Under the pieces are notes generated by a model, which worked only from the letters and a program-made list of their open reading frames with translations, was not told the DNA's origin and made no database searches. Positions 8,022 through 17,977 of a stretch of DNA of 64,000 bases are shown here, piece after piece (the stretch's first letter is position 1; each line of letters starts with the position of its first letter). The DNA is from Granulosicoccus sp965214025 (GTDB lineage Bacteria > Pseudomonadota > Gammaproteobacteria > Granulosicoccales > Granulosicoccaceae). The translations under genes were made by a program, and so were the position numbers. Where the stretch lies: the NCBI GenBank assembly GCA_965214025.1, contig CBDCAW010000083.1, forward strand, positions 124,001 to 188,000. The letters are read 5' to 3'.

Positions 8022-9283
8022 ACGCACCGGTCTTATGCGACATCCCGGTGACCGTGGAGCGCGGCCAGCGTGAAGTGTTCTGTGGGTTGACCGGTATCGT
8101 CTGGTTGCACCGCAAGATGCAGGATGCGTTCTTTCTGGTCGTGGGTTCGCGCACCTGCGCGCATCTGCTGCAGTCGGCTGCCGGTGTCATGATCTTCGCG
8201 GAGCCGCGCTTCGCAACCGCCATCATGCAGGAGAAGGATCTCGCCGGGCTGGCCGATGCCAACGAGGAACTCGATCGCATCGCGCATCAGTTGCTGGCGC
8301 GACGCCCTGATATTACAACCCTGTTCCTGGTCGGCTCTTGTCCGTCGGAGGTCATCAAGCTCGACCTGGGCAAGGCAGCGGAGCGGCTGTCGGCGGCTCA
8401 TGCCGGCAGGGTGCGGGTATTGAACTATTCCGGCAGCGGCATCGAGACCACCTTTACCGAGGGCGAGGATACGTGCCTCGAGGCCCTGACCCGGTCGGCA
8501 CCGCAGACCGACGCGACGCAGCTCGTGGTCGTCGGCACCTTGCCCGACATCGTCGAGGATCAGTTCGAGCGTCTGTTCGATCAGTGCGGCATCACGGCGG
8601 CAGCCGGCTCGCTGGCGTTCTTCCCGCCGCGCCGGGCTGACGCCTTGCCGGCCATCGGGCCGAACACCCGGTTCCTGCTCGCGCAGCCGTTTCTGAACGC
8701 GACCCGACGGGCCCTGCTTGCGCGAGGTGCGCAGCACGTGCCTGCACTGTTTCCGTTCGGCATCAACGGCACGCGGGCCTTCTTCGAAGCGGCCGGTAAC
8801 GCGTTCGACGTACCGCCTACCCGGATCAACGACGGCATGGCTGCACCGGTGGCGCGTGCCACCCAGGCGCTGGCGCGGTACCGTGAGCAACTGCAGGGCA
8901 AGCGTCTGTGGTTCATGCCCGACTCACAGCTGGAAATTCCACTGGCGCGTTTCATGGCCGAGGAATGCGGCATGACGCTGCTGGAAATCGGCGTTCCGTA
9001 CCTCGACAGACAAACCCTGGGCCCGGAAATGGCAAGGGTGCCCCCCGGCGCCACGATCGTGGAAGGGCAGGATGTCGACACTCAGCTCGATCGCCTGCGC
9101 AAGGCTGCCCCCGACCTGACCGTGTGCGGACTCGGCCTGGCCAACCCGCTCGAAGCCGAAGGTCATCGCACCAAATGGTCGATCGAGCTGGTGTTCACGC
9201 CGGTACACGGGTTCGAACAGGCCGGTGACCTGGCGGAACTGTTCGCCCGCCCCCTGCGCCGCCAAGCCGTACTGAAGGTCTGA
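8018..9283 (+). CDS. bchN: Light-independent protochlorophyllide reductase subunit N
   Basis: Nitrogenase-like catalytic subunit of the dark-operative protochlorophyllide reductase, which with BchB reduces the C17-C18 double bond. The 421-residue protein has the three conserved cysteines that bind the NB [4Fe-4S] cluster, in REVFCGLTG, VVGSRTCAHLL and FLVGSCPSEVI, plus YSGSGIETTFTEGED. The start at ATG 8018 overlaps the bchF stop; the longer open frame upstream lies antiparallel in frame over bchF and is discarded. bchB starts two bases after its stop. Needs BchL as electron donor, encoded downstream. Confidence 0.97.
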   Translation: MNAPVLCDIPVTVERGQREVFCGLTGIVWLHRKMQDAFFLVVGSRTCAHLLQSAAGVMIFAEPRFATAIMQEKDLAGLADANEELDRIAHQLLARRPDITTLFLVGSCPSEVIKLDLGKAAERLSAAHAGRVRVLNYSGSGIETTFTEGEDTCLEALTRSAPQTDATQLVVVGTLPDIVEDQFERLFDQCGITAAAGSLAFFPPRRADALPAIGPNTRFLLAQPFLNATRRALLARGAQHVPALFPFGINGTRAFFEAAGNAFDVPPTRINDGMAAPVARATQALARYREQLQGKRLWFMPDSQLEIPLARFMAEECGMTLLEIGVPYLDRQTLGPEMARVPPGATIVEGQDVDTQLDRLRKAAPDLTVCGLGLANPLEAEGHRTKWSIELVFTPVHGFEQAGDLAELFARPLRRQAVLKV

Positions 9284-9285
9284 CC

Positions 9286-10926
9286 ATGGAACTGTCACTG
9301 TGGACATACGAAGGCCCACCGCATGTCGGTGCGATGCGCATCGCCAACTCGATGCGCGACGTGCATTACGTGCTGCATGCGCCGCAGGGCGATACGTATG
9401 CCGACCTGCTGTTCACGATGATCGAGCGTAACGACCATCGGCCACCGGTGACCTACAGCACCTTCCAGGCGCGTGATCTCGGCGCCGACACGGCAGGGCT
9501 GCTCAAGCAGACGATCCGCAGTGCCTACGATCGATATCAACCCCGCACACTGCTGGTCGGTGAATCCTGTACCGCAGAGCTCATCCAGGATCAGCCCGGG
9601 TCGCTGGCACGCGGCATGGGTATCCCGGTGCCCGTGGTGTCGCTGGAACTACCGGCTTATTCCAAGAAGGAAAACTGGGGTGCCAGCGAAACCCTGTACT
9701 ACATGGTGCGACAGGTGCTGTCGGATCTGTCTGACCAAGTCGCACCCAGCCCCCCGGCGTCGGACCGGTCGAACCCGTCTACCCGACGCCGTCCGCTGGC
9801 GAACATCCTGGGCCCGGCAAGCCTCGGCTTTCGATGCCGCGACGATGTGACGGAGATCCGCTCCCTGCTCGACAGCATCGGTATCGATGTGAACACCGTG
9901 GTACCGCTCGATGCGACGGTCGATGATCTGCTGCGGCTGCCGGCGGCGGACTTCAACATCTGCCTCTACCCGGAGGTGGCACGGACCCTGTGCACCTGGT
10001 TGCAGCGCACCTTCGAGCAACCCTTCACGAAGACCGTACCCATCGGCGTCAATGCGACCCTCGACTTCATCGGCGAGATCGAAGAGCTGACCGGGGTGGA
10101 TGCCAGTGCTGTCAAGCAGGCCAGCTCGAGCCGCCTGCCCTGGTATTCCCGCTCGGTGGATTCCACCTACCTGACCGGCAAGCGGGTATTCATCTTCGGC
10201 GACGGCAGCCACGTGATCGCTGCCGCCCGCATCGCACGTGACGAACTCGGTTTCGAGGTGGTCGGCATCGGCACCTTCAGTCGTGAGATGGCCCGCGACG
10301 TACGTGCCGTGGCGAAAGACTTCGGTATCGAGGCACTGATCAGCGACGATTACCTGGCCGTCGAGGAACGCATCGAAGAGTTGCAGCCGGAGCTCGTGCT
10401 GGGTACGCAGATGGAGCGTCACGTGGCCAAGCGGCTGGGCATCGCGTGTGCGGTCATTTCCACACCGATACACGTGCAGGACTTTCCGGCGCGTTATTCG
10501 CCTCAGATGGGTTTCGAAGGCGCCAACGTGATCTTCGACACCTGGGTGCACCCCCTGATGATGGGCCTGGAGGAGCATCTGGTGCACATGTTCCGTGAAG
10601 ACTTCGAATTCAACGACCGCAGCGCCTCGCACCTGCACCGCGCAGAGCGTGAAGGCACGAAGCCGGCGGCGGATGAGGCGCCCGATCCGACCGACGTCGC
10701 AGGCTCAGATACGTCCGCACCCGCAGACGTCGACCACACTGCCGCAGACCCGGGAGAACCGGCACCGACCCGATGGGCGGCAGACGCGGAACGAGAGCTC
10801 GGCAAGATCCCGTTCTTCGTACGCGGCAAGGCACGACGCAACACGGAGACCTACGCGCGCATGAGCGGTGTGGGAGTCATCACGCTGGAGACGTTATACG
10901 ATGCAAAAGCCCACTTCGCACGTTGA
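9286..10926 (+). CDS. bchB: Light-independent protochlorophyllide reductase subunit B
   Basis: Second catalytic subunit of the dark-operative reductase. The 546-residue protein starts MELSLWTYEGPPHVGAMRIA and has Asp36 in APQGDTYADLL, the unusual Asp ligand of the shared [4Fe-4S] cluster known in this family, and Cys in LLVGESCTAELIQ. The C-terminal domain after an acidic, proline- and alanine-rich linker (about residues 445-490) ends GKIPFFVRGKARRNTETYA, which belongs to the protochlorophyllide-reductase C-terminal helical region. The linker is longer than in many homologues. The 3' end overlaps bchH by 26 bases. Confidence 0.97.
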   Translation: MELSLWTYEGPPHVGAMRIANSMRDVHYVLHAPQGDTYADLLFTMIERNDHRPPVTYSTFQARDLGADTAGLLKQTIRSAYDRYQPRTLLVGESCTAELIQDQPGSLARGMGIPVPVVSLELPAYSKKENWGASETLYYMVRQVLSDLSDQVAPSPPASDRSNPSTRRRPLANILGPASLGFRCRDDVTEIRSLLDSIGIDVNTVVPLDATVDDLLRLPAADFNICLYPEVARTLCTWLQRTFEQPFTKTVPIGVNATLDFIGEIEELTGVDASAVKQASSSRLPWYSRSVDSTYLTGKRVFIFGDGSHVIAAARIARDELGFEVVGIGTFSREMARDVRAVAKDFGIEALISDDYLAVEERIEELQPELVLGTQMERHVAKRLGIACAVISTPIHVQDFPARYSPQMGFEGANVIFDTWVHPLMMGLEEHLVHMFREDFEFNDRSASHLHRAEREGTKPAADEAPDPTDVAGSDTSAPADVDHTAADPGEPAPTRWAADAERELGKIPFFVRGKARRNTETYARMSGVGVITLETLYDAKAHFAR

Positions 10927-13900
10927 AGCCACGCCGATCCGCGTCACCATCGTCACGCTGGATGGTCACCTGGGCGGCATCTGCGACCGTGTTCAGCAGC
11001 AGCTGGAGCAAGAGGTGCCAGGGTTGCAATTTTCGATGCACCCGGCCAGTGAATGGGCGAACGACGAGGATGCTCTGAAGCGTTGCGAGGCGGCGATCGG
11101 GCAGGCCGATATATTACTGACGTCCATGCTGTTCCTGGATGCACACGTGCAAGCGGTGTTACCGGCCCTGCAGGCGCGTGCGCCGCAGTGCGATGCGTTC
11201 GTCGGCGTGATGTCCGGTGCCGAGATCGTCAAGCTCACGCGTATGGGTTCACTGAACATGAGCGGCCCTCTCAAGGGGCCGGTGGCCATGCTGCGCAAGC
11301 TGCGCGGCTCGAAGAAGCCCGGGGCCTCGAACGCCTCGTCACAGATGGCGCTGTTGCGCCGGCTGCCACGTATCCTGAAGTTCATTCCCGGCAAGGCGCA
11401 GGATCTGCGTGCCTACTTCCTGACGATGCAGTGCTGGCTCGCGGGCTCGGAAGAGAACATTGCCTCGCTCGTGAGGCTGCTGGTTCATCGCTACGCCAGC
11501 GACGAACGTGTGGCCCTGCGTGACATGATCGCGGAGTCCGCACCGGTCGACTACCCGGACACCGGGCTCTACCACCCGGCACTGGCCCGGCGCGTCACCA
11601 CCTGCCCGAACGACCTGCCCGCACCTGCCGACTGCCGTGCCACGATCGGCCTCCTGCTGATGCGCTCCTATGTGCTTGCCGGCAACACGAAGCACTACGA
11701 TGAGGTCATCCGGAGCTTCGAAGCACGGGGTCTGCGGGTACTGCCGGCGTTCGCCACGGGCCTGGATGCCCGCCCGGTGATCGACGCATTCTTCAGGAAG
11801 GATGGCGAGTCGCTGATCGATTGCCTGGTATCGCTGACCGGGTTCTCGCTGGTCGGCGGCCCGGCGTACAGCGATTCCGTGGCGGCCGGCAAGGCCCTCG
11901 AAGCACTCGACGTACCTTACCTCGCCGCTCATCCCAGTGAGTTCCAGACACTGTCGCAGTGGCACGAAGGTGGCCAGGGCCTGACGCCGATCGAAGCGAC
12001 GATGATGGTGGCCATTCCCGAGCTCGACGGAGCCACCGGGCCGATGCTGTTCGCAGGGCATGAGTCCACCGGCAAGACCGGCAAGGGTGACGAGCGCGAG
12101 ATGCGTCCCGTCGACGAGCGTATCGACACGCTGGCCGAGCGGGTCGGCCACCTCGTGTCGTTGCGTCACGAACCACGCCACAGCCGCAAGCTCGGCATCG
12201 TGCTGTTCAACTTTCCGCCCAATGCCGGCGCTACCGGTACCGCGGCCTACCTCGCCGTGTTCAACTCCCTGTTCAACGTGCTCACCCGGCTGAAGCGGGA
12301 AGGCTACGATGTCGAGGTACCGGCCTCCGAAGACGAGTTGCGCGAGCAAATCCTCGGTGGCAACTCGGAGCGCTACGGCACCGATGCGAATGTATTGGCG
12401 GTGGTGCCCACCGACGAGCACGTGCGCCAGACCCCTTGGCTAGAGGAGGTGGAAAAACACTGGGGCCCGGCACCTGGCAAGCTGATGACCAATGGCCAGG
12501 GCCTGTTCGTCCTGGGGGCACGGTTCGGCAACGTCACCGTAGGTATCCAGCCGGGCTTCGGCATCGAAGGTGATCCGATGCGCCTGCTGTATGAAGGCGG
12601 GTTCGCACCCACGCATGCGTTCTGTGCGTTCTACCAGCATCTGCGCAACACCGTCGATGTAGACGCACTGTTGCATTTCGGCACACACGGTGCGCTCGAA
12701 TTCATGCCCGGCAAGCAGACTGGCATGAGTGGCGAATGCTGGCCCGATCGCCTGATCGGCGACACCCCGAACTTTTACCTGTATGCGGCCAACAATCCAT
12801 CCGAGGGAGCCATCGCGAAGCGCCGTTCGGCGGCCACGCTGATCAGCTACCTCACACCGACCGTGACAGAGGCAGGACTCTACCGGGGTTTGGCGGATCT
12901 GCGCAGTTCTATACAGCAGTGGCACCGTTTGCCGAGCCAGCATAGCGAAGAGGCCGGCGAGCTGATCGACCTGTTGCGCCAGCAGTGTGGCGAACTGGAC
13001 GTCCAGTTCGAGGATGAACACGATGGGGGGCTCGACTGGCAGCACGGGCGTGTCGCCGACACGATCAGCCGTCTGCAACGGATGCTCGACGACTACGAAG
13101 GCACCCTCATACCGCAGGGCATGCATGTGATCGGTGAGGCGCCCTCCGTCGCGGAACGTCTGGATCTGCTGCACGCGTTTCAGAATTCCACCGAAGCCGC
13201 CGCCACGCGCGAGGCAGTGGCGGCCGTACTCGAGGCGCACGATGCCGGTACCTTCACCGAGATGGCATGGGAAAAACCGGCCGCCGCGTCAGCCGACGAC
13301 GGCGATGCGGATCAGCGGCGTGCCGATGCACCGGTGCCCGGCGAGCCTTGGCAGAACGTCGTGGCACGCATGAACGGGCACCTGAAGAGCGATGCGGAGC
13401 TGGATGGTATCGTGCACGCACTGGATGCCGGCTTCGTCAAGCCTGCGCCCGGGGGCGATGTGCTACGCAACCCCAAGACCCTGCCCACGGGCCGCAACAT
13501 CCACGGCTTCGACCCGTTCCGCCTGCCGACTCGTTTCGCACAGCGCTGCGGCGAGCGTCATGCCGACCTGCTGATCGAGCGACACCTGGCGGATTCCGGT
13601 GCCTTGCCGCGTTCGGTGGCCTTCGTGCTCTGGGGCACGGACAACCTGAAGAACGAGGGCATTCCGATCGCACAGGTCATGGCGCTGATGGGCATACGGG
13701 CCCGCGTCGATGGCTTCGGCAAGGTGTGTGGAGCCGAGCTGATTTCGCTCGAAGAACTCGGCCGCCCACGGGTTGATGTGCTGGTGACGCTGTCGGGCAT
13801 CTTTCGTGATCTGCTGCCGTTGCAGACAAGGCTGCTCGCCGAGGGCGCGCTGCTGGCCGCAAGGGCTGACGAACCGCTGAGCCACAACCCCATACGCGAA

Positions 13901-14683
13901 CACACCCTGGCGTATCAACGCACCCACGGTTGCGATTTCGAAACCGCCGCCCTGCGCGTGTACAGCAACGCCGAAGGTGCCTACGGTGCGAACGTCAACC
14001 AGTTGATCGACAGCGGTGCCTGGAGCGACGAAGGCGAACTGGCGAGCACCTACGGCAATCGAAAGTGCTTCGCCTACGGTGTCGACGGCAGCCCGGTGAA
14101 GCAGACTGCCATGCTCGAATCGGCACTGGGCGATGTCGACCTGACGTACCAGAACCTGGAAAGCGTCGAGCTCGGCGTCACCTCACTCGACTACTACTTC
14201 GATACCCTCGGCGGTATCAACTCGATGATCAAGAAGGCGCGTGGCAAGGCGGTGCCTACCTACATCGGTGATCAGACACGCGGAGGCGGCTCGGTACGCA
14301 GCCTGAAAGAGCAGGTCGCGCTGGAAACCCGCACGCGCATGCTGAATCCCAAGTGGTACGAGGGCATGCTCAAGCATGGCTACGAGGGTGTGCGTTCGAT
14401 AGAGGCATCCGTTACCAACACGCTGGGCTGGTCGGCCACCACCGGACAGGTATCGCCCTGGGTGTACAGGCAGCTTGCTGAAACATTCGTACTCGACAAG
14501 ACCATGCGTGATCGCCTGGCAGAACTCAACCCCGCCGCCTCGGCTCGCGTCGCGAACCGACTGCTCGAGGCCCATGAACGAAACTACTGGTCCCCCAGTG
14601 AAGATGTCCTGCAAGCGCTCAGCGATGCCGGCGACGAACTGGAAGACCGACTTGAAGGTGTTTACACCGGAGCCGCCGCATGA
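10901..14683 (+). CDS. bchH: Magnesium chelatase subunit H
   Basis: Large porphyrin-binding subunit of Mg chelatase, the first step committed to bacteriochlorophyll, acting with BchI and BchD, both encoded downstream. The 1260-residue protein has the CobN/BchH family features: an N-terminal domain, ILFNFPPNAGATGTAAYL-type region (GIVLFNFPPNAGATGTAAY), the substrate-pocket motif LLHFGTHGALEFMPGKQTG and C-terminal YGNRKCFAYGVDGSPVKQ. I chose ATG 10901 (MQKPTSHVEATPIRVT) because eleven codons upstream of it are out of family and lie deep inside bchB. It overlaps bchB at the start and bchL at the end (ATGA), so expression is coupled. Confidence 0.97.
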   Translation: MQKPTSHVEATPIRVTIVTLDGHLGGICDRVQQQLEQEVPGLQFSMHPASEWANDEDALKRCEAAIGQADILLTSMLFLDAHVQAVLPALQARAPQCDAFVGVMSGAEIVKLTRMGSLNMSGPLKGPVAMLRKLRGSKKPGASNASSQMALLRRLPRILKFIPGKAQDLRAYFLTMQCWLAGSEENIASLVRLLVHRYASDERVALRDMIAESAPVDYPDTGLYHPALARRVTTCPNDLPAPADCRATIGLLLMRSYVLAGNTKHYDEVIRSFEARGLRVLPAFATGLDARPVIDAFFRKDGESLIDCLVSLTGFSLVGGPAYSDSVAAGKALEALDVPYLAAHPSEFQTLSQWHEGGQGLTPIEATMMVAIPELDGATGPMLFAGHESTGKTGKGDEREMRPVDERIDTLAERVGHLVSLRHEPRHSRKLGIVLFNFPPNAGATGTAAYLAVFNSLFNVLTRLKREGYDVEVPASEDELREQILGGNSERYGTDANVLAVVPTDEHVRQTPWLEEVEKHWGPAPGKLMTNGQGLFVLGARFGNVTVGIQPGFGIEGDPMRLLYEGGFAPTHAFCAFYQHLRNTVDVDALLHFGTHGALEFMPGKQTGMSGECWPDRLIGDTPNFYLYAANNPSEGAIAKRRSAATLISYLTPTVTEAGLYRGLADLRSSIQQWHRLPSQHSEEAGELIDLLRQQCGELDVQFEDEHDGGLDWQHGRVADTISRLQRMLDDYEGTLIPQGMHVIGEAPSVAERLDLLHAFQNSTEAAATREAVAAVLEAHDAGTFTEMAWEKPAAASADDGDADQRRADAPVPGEPWQNVVARMNGHLKSDAELDGIVHALDAGFVKPAPGGDVLRNPKTLPTGRNIHGFDPFRLPTRFAQRCGERHADLLIERHLADSGALPRSVAFVLWGTDNLKNEGIPIAQVMALMGIRARVDGFGKVCGAELISLEELGRPRVDVLVTLSGIFRDLLPLQTRLLAEGALLAARADEPLSHNPIREHTLAYQRTHGCDFETAALRVYSNAEGAYGANVNQLIDSGAWSDEGELASTYGNRKCFAYGVDGSPVKQTAMLESALGDVDLTYQNLESVELGVTSLDYYFDTLGGINSMIKKARGKAVPTYIGDQTRGGGSVRSLKEQVALETRTRMLNPKWYEGMLKHGYEGVRSIEASVTNTLGWSATTGQVSPWVYRQLAETFVLDKTMRDRLAELNPAASARVANRLLEAHERNYWSPSEDVLQALSDAGDELEDRLEGVYTGAAA

Positions 14684-15618
14684 CCGTAGCCGCCACACCC
14701 ATGACTCAACTGAAGCGACCCGTCAGCCAGGGTAGCGTTCCCGTCCGCAACCGCGAGCCCGAGAGCGGCGGCAGCGTACAGGTACACCAGGACGCCAACC
14801 TGAAGATCGAGGGCGCCAAGGTATTCGCCGTTTACGGCAAGGGTGGTATCGGCAAGAGCACCACCTCGTCGAACCTGTCAGCCGCGTTCTCGAAGCTCGG
14901 CAAGCGGGTGCTTCAGATCGGCTGCGACCCGAAGCACGATTCCACGTTCACGCTGACCAAGCAGTTGATGCCCACCGTCATCGATGTGTTGCAGTCGGTC
15001 GAGTTCCACAATGAGGAACTCTCGCCGGACGACTACGTGTACGAAGGCTACAACGGCGTGATGTGCGTGGAAGCCGGCGGCCCACCCGCAGGCACCGGCT
15101 GCGGTGGTTACGTCGTCGGCCAGACCGTGAAACTGCTCAAGGAGCATCACCTGCTGGAAGACACCGATGTGGTCATCTTCGATGTATTGGGCGATGTGGT
15201 TTGCGGCGGTTTCGCGGCTCCGCTGATGCATGCCGACCGGGCCCTGGTGGTCGCTGCCAATGATTTCGATTCGATCTTCGCGATGAACCGCATCGTTACC
15301 GCGATCAATGCCAAGGCGAAGAACTACGACGTGCGGCTCGGCGGCGTGATCGCCAACCGCAGTGCCGATACCGATCAGATTCAGCGATTCAACGATCGGA
15401 CCGGCATGCAGACGCTGGCCCACTTTCCGGATCTCGACGTGATTCGTCGCAGCCGCCTGAAGAAGGCCACGCTGTTCGAGATGGACACTTCACCGGAGCT
15501 CGAGAAAGTGTGCAACGAGTACCTGCGCCTGGCAGCATCGTTGTGGGCCGGCACGGATCCGCTGTCTGCGCTGCCGCTCGAGGATCGCGACATCTTCGAT
15601 CTTCTAGGTTTCGATTGA
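14680..15618 (+). CDS. bchL: Light-independent protochlorophyllide reductase ATP-binding protein BchL
   Basis: Iron-sulfur ATPase (NifH-like) that delivers electrons to BchNB. The 312-residue protein has the P-loop YGKGGIGKSTTSSNLS, the two cluster-binding cysteines in GPPAGTGCGGYVV and DVLGDVVCGGFAAPL, and switch II DVLGDVVCGG. A roughly 45-residue N-terminal extension precedes the conserved KVFAVYGKGG; an internal ATG at codon 8 is an alternative start. It overlaps bchH by four bases. A paralogue of BchX at 35677. Confidence 0.97.
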   Translation: MTVAATPMTQLKRPVSQGSVPVRNREPESGGSVQVHQDANLKIEGAKVFAVYGKGGIGKSTTSSNLSAAFSKLGKRVLQIGCDPKHDSTFTLTKQLMPTVIDVLQSVEFHNEELSPDDYVYEGYNGVMCVEAGGPPAGTGCGGYVVGQTVKLLKEHHLLEDTDVVIFDVLGDVVCGGFAAPLMHADRALVVAANDFDSIFAMNRIVTAINAKAKNYDVRLGGVIANRSADTDQIQRFNDRTGMQTLAHFPDLDVIRRSRLKKATLFEMDTSPELEKVCNEYLRLAASLWAGTDPLSALPLEDRDIFDLLGFD

Positions 15619-15656
15619 AGCGCACCTCGACGACGGCCTCCGAGAAACGACTCGCC

Positions 15657-16421
15657 ATGCCAAGTACCAGCTACCTCGACAAGCGTCATCAGCTGCAGGA
15701 GTACTTCGATCGCACTGCCGTGGCGGCCTGGGAACGCTTGACGTCGGATGCGCCGGTGTCGCGCATTCGTCAGAAGGTACGTGCCGGCCGCGATGACATG
15801 CGCGCCACCCTGCTGGGTTGGCTGCCCGCTGATCTGAACGGCAGGCGTGTACTGGATGCCGGCTGCGGTACCGGTGCGCTGTCGATCGAAGCGGCCCGCC
15901 GGGGTGCCGACGTGGTCGGGATCGATATCAGCCCGAACCTGATCGATCTGGCCAGGCAGCGCACCCCGGTGGAGCTCGCCGGGCAGATCCAATTCGAAGC
16001 CGGCGACATGTTGGGTGGCGACCACGGCCTGTTCGATCACATCGTGGCAATGGATTCGTTGATCCACTATCGGCCGGACGACATGTTGAGTGCAGCGGCA
16101 GGCTTGCAATCCCAGCTGAAACGCGACCATGAGGTCGACCGGAAAGACGCTCGGGAAGGCGACGAACCACCGGCGAGCCTGTTGTTCACATTCGCGCCGC
16201 GCACGCCGTTGCTGATGGCGGTCTACCATGCCGGCAAGTTGTTTCCGCGCTCCGATCGCTCGCCGGCCATCGAACCCATCGCCGAGAGCCTCGTGCGCAA
16301 GCTCGTGGCAACCCGCCCGGACCTCTCTGGCACCGTGGTCCTGCGCACCCGTCGAATCGATGCGAGCTTCTACAAGTCACAGGCGATCGAATTGATTCGT
16401 CACCCGCAACCCGACTCATGA
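15657..16421 (+). CDS. bchM: Mg-protoporphyrin IX O-methyltransferase
   Basis: SAM-dependent methyltransferase that esterifies the C13 propionate of Mg-protoporphyrin IX. The 254-residue protein starts MPSTSYLDKRHQLQEYFDRTA and has the SAM-binding motif VLDAGCGTGALSIEAARRGA and DMLGGDHGLFDHIVAMDSLIHY. It ends with the family tail RIDASFYKSQAIELI. A TTG at 15615 overlapping the bchL stop (TTGA) is in frame and would add 14 residues; given how many genes here are joined that way it is a real alternative. The stop overlaps the lhaA ATG. Confidence 0.95.
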   Translation: MPSTSYLDKRHQLQEYFDRTAVAAWERLTSDAPVSRIRQKVRAGRDDMRATLLGWLPADLNGRRVLDAGCGTGALSIEAARRGADVVGIDISPNLIDLARQRTPVELAGQIQFEAGDMLGGDHGLFDHIVAMDSLIHYRPDDMLSAAAGLQSQLKRDHEVDRKDAREGDEPPASLLFTFAPRTPLLMAVYHAGKLFPRSDRSPAIEPIAESLVRKLVATRPDLSGTVVLRTRRIDASFYKSQAIELIRHPQPDS

Positions 16422-17875
16422 AGGCGGCGGCACTCAGGAAACCGCAGGTGTCGGCAGAGCGCCTGCAGGCCTGGCGTGCGCTGTTCGGGCGCCTGATGCC
16501 GTTCGCGGATGCGGCCAGCGATGAGTTGCCATGGTCGCGTCTGCTGCGCCTGTCGATGTTCCAGGTATCGGTCGGCATGGCGCTGGTACTGCTCAACGGC
16601 ACCCTGAACCGCGTCATGATCGTGGAGCTGGGCGTACCCGCCTGGCTGGTCGCTACCATGGTGGCGATTCCGCTGGTGTTCGCACCGTTCCGGGCACTGG
16701 TCGGCTTCCGCTCCGATCACCACCGCTCGGCGATCGGCTGGCGCCGGGTTCCCTACATCTGGATGGGATCACTGCTGCAGTTCGGCGGTTTTGCGATCAT
16801 GCCGTTTGCCCTGCTGCTGCTCTCCGGCGATGGCAATGCACCGGAATGGGTCGCCCGTGGTGCTGCCGGGCTTGCATTCCTGCTGGTCGGCATCGGTCTG
16901 CACACCACACAGACCGCCGGATTGGCATTGGCTACCGACATCGCTTCGGAAAAGAGCCGCCCCCAGGTGGTCGCATTGCTGTACGTGATGCTGCTGGTCG
17001 GGATGTTCATCAGTGCGCTGGTATTCGGGCTGTTGCTGCGCGACTTCGAGCAGATCAAGCTGATCCAGGTGGTTCAGGGTGCCGCGATCCTGACCATGGT
17101 GTTCAACATGGTCGCGTTGTGGAAGCAGGAGTCGCGGCGCCCGGGGATCAACGTCGACAGACAGCAACGACCACGCTTCAGGGAAGCCTGGAATCGCTAT
17201 GCCGAGGCCACGCACGGGCTGCGCTTTCTCGTCGCGGTCGCGCTCGGCACGGCTGCCTTCAGCATGCAGGATGTGCTGCTCGAGCCGTACGGCGGCGAGA
17301 TCCTCAACCTCAGTGTCAGTGCCACGACCTTTCTCACCGCACTGCTGGCCGCCGGCAGCCTGCTGGCCTTTGCAGTGGCGGCCTGGTTGCTGAAGGGTGG
17401 CAGCCATCCGGTCCGGCTTGCAGCTACCGGCGCACTGATCGGCATCGTGGCCTTCTCCACCGTGGTCTTCGCAGAACCTCTGGGGTCGGCCAGCCTGTTT
17501 CGTGGCGGCACCTTCCTGATCGGTTTCGGTGGCGGCCTGTTCGCCGTGGGTACGCTGACCCTGGCGATGACGATGGTGGACGAGGAACATACCGGCCTGT
17601 CGCTCGGTGCCTGGGGTGCGGCACAGGCTACCGCGGCCGGTATCGGCATTGCCGCTGGCGGCCTGATCCGAGACAGCGTGACGCGCCTGGCAATGGACGG
17701 CACGCTCGGCGAGGCCCTCGCGAACCCGGCAGTCGGCTACAGCGTCGTCTATCACCTCGAGATCGCTCTGCTGTTCATCACACTCGCTGCCCTGGGACCC
17801 TTGTGCACACCAGCCCTGCCATCCAGACCCGATACTTCATCCAGACAGTTCGGCATCGCCGAATTTCCGAACTAG
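16418..17875 (+). CDS. lhaA: LH1 assembly/BCD-family transporter LhaA
   Basis: Polytopic membrane protein of the BCD family (R. capsulatus F1696/LhaA), required for efficient LH1 assembly around the reaction centre. The 485-residue protein has LSMFQVSVGMALVLLNGTLN, RVMIVELGVPAWLVATMVAI and FRALVGFRSDHHRSAIGWRR, close to the PucC signature, and about twelve membrane segments. It starts with ATG overlapping the bchM stop and precedes puhA, the standard bchM-lhaA-puhA order of purple bacteria. A 102-base gap without a clear PpsR site separates it from puhA. Confidence 0.96.
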   Translation: MKAAALRKPQVSAERLQAWRALFGRLMPFADAASDELPWSRLLRLSMFQVSVGMALVLLNGTLNRVMIVELGVPAWLVATMVAIPLVFAPFRALVGFRSDHHRSAIGWRRVPYIWMGSLLQFGGFAIMPFALLLLSGDGNAPEWVARGAAGLAFLLVGIGLHTTQTAGLALATDIASEKSRPQVVALLYVMLLVGMFISALVFGLLLRDFEQIKLIQVVQGAAILTMVFNMVALWKQESRRPGINVDRQQRPRFREAWNRYAEATHGLRFLVAVALGTAAFSMQDVLLEPYGGEILNLSVSATTFLTALLAAGSLLAFAVAAWLLKGGSHPVRLAATGALIGIVAFSTVVFAEPLGSASLFRGGTFLIGFGGGLFAVGTLTLAMTMVDEEHTGLSLGAWGAAQATAAGIGIAAGGLIRDSVTRLAMDGTLGEALANPAVGYSVVYHLEIALLFITLAALGPLCTPALPSRPDTSSRQFGIAEFPN

Positions 17876-17977
17876 CCCCTATGAACGAACCGCCTGTATT
17901 TCCGAATCAGACAGATCAGTGATACGAACCCGTCAAACAACCACATTGGGTAGATGAGTTACCCGGAGGCCTTTACC

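Noticed and set aside
16418..17875. lhaA and the 2267 transporter as misassembled copies of one gene
   Set aside because: They are clearly different proteins in different, family-typical positions.
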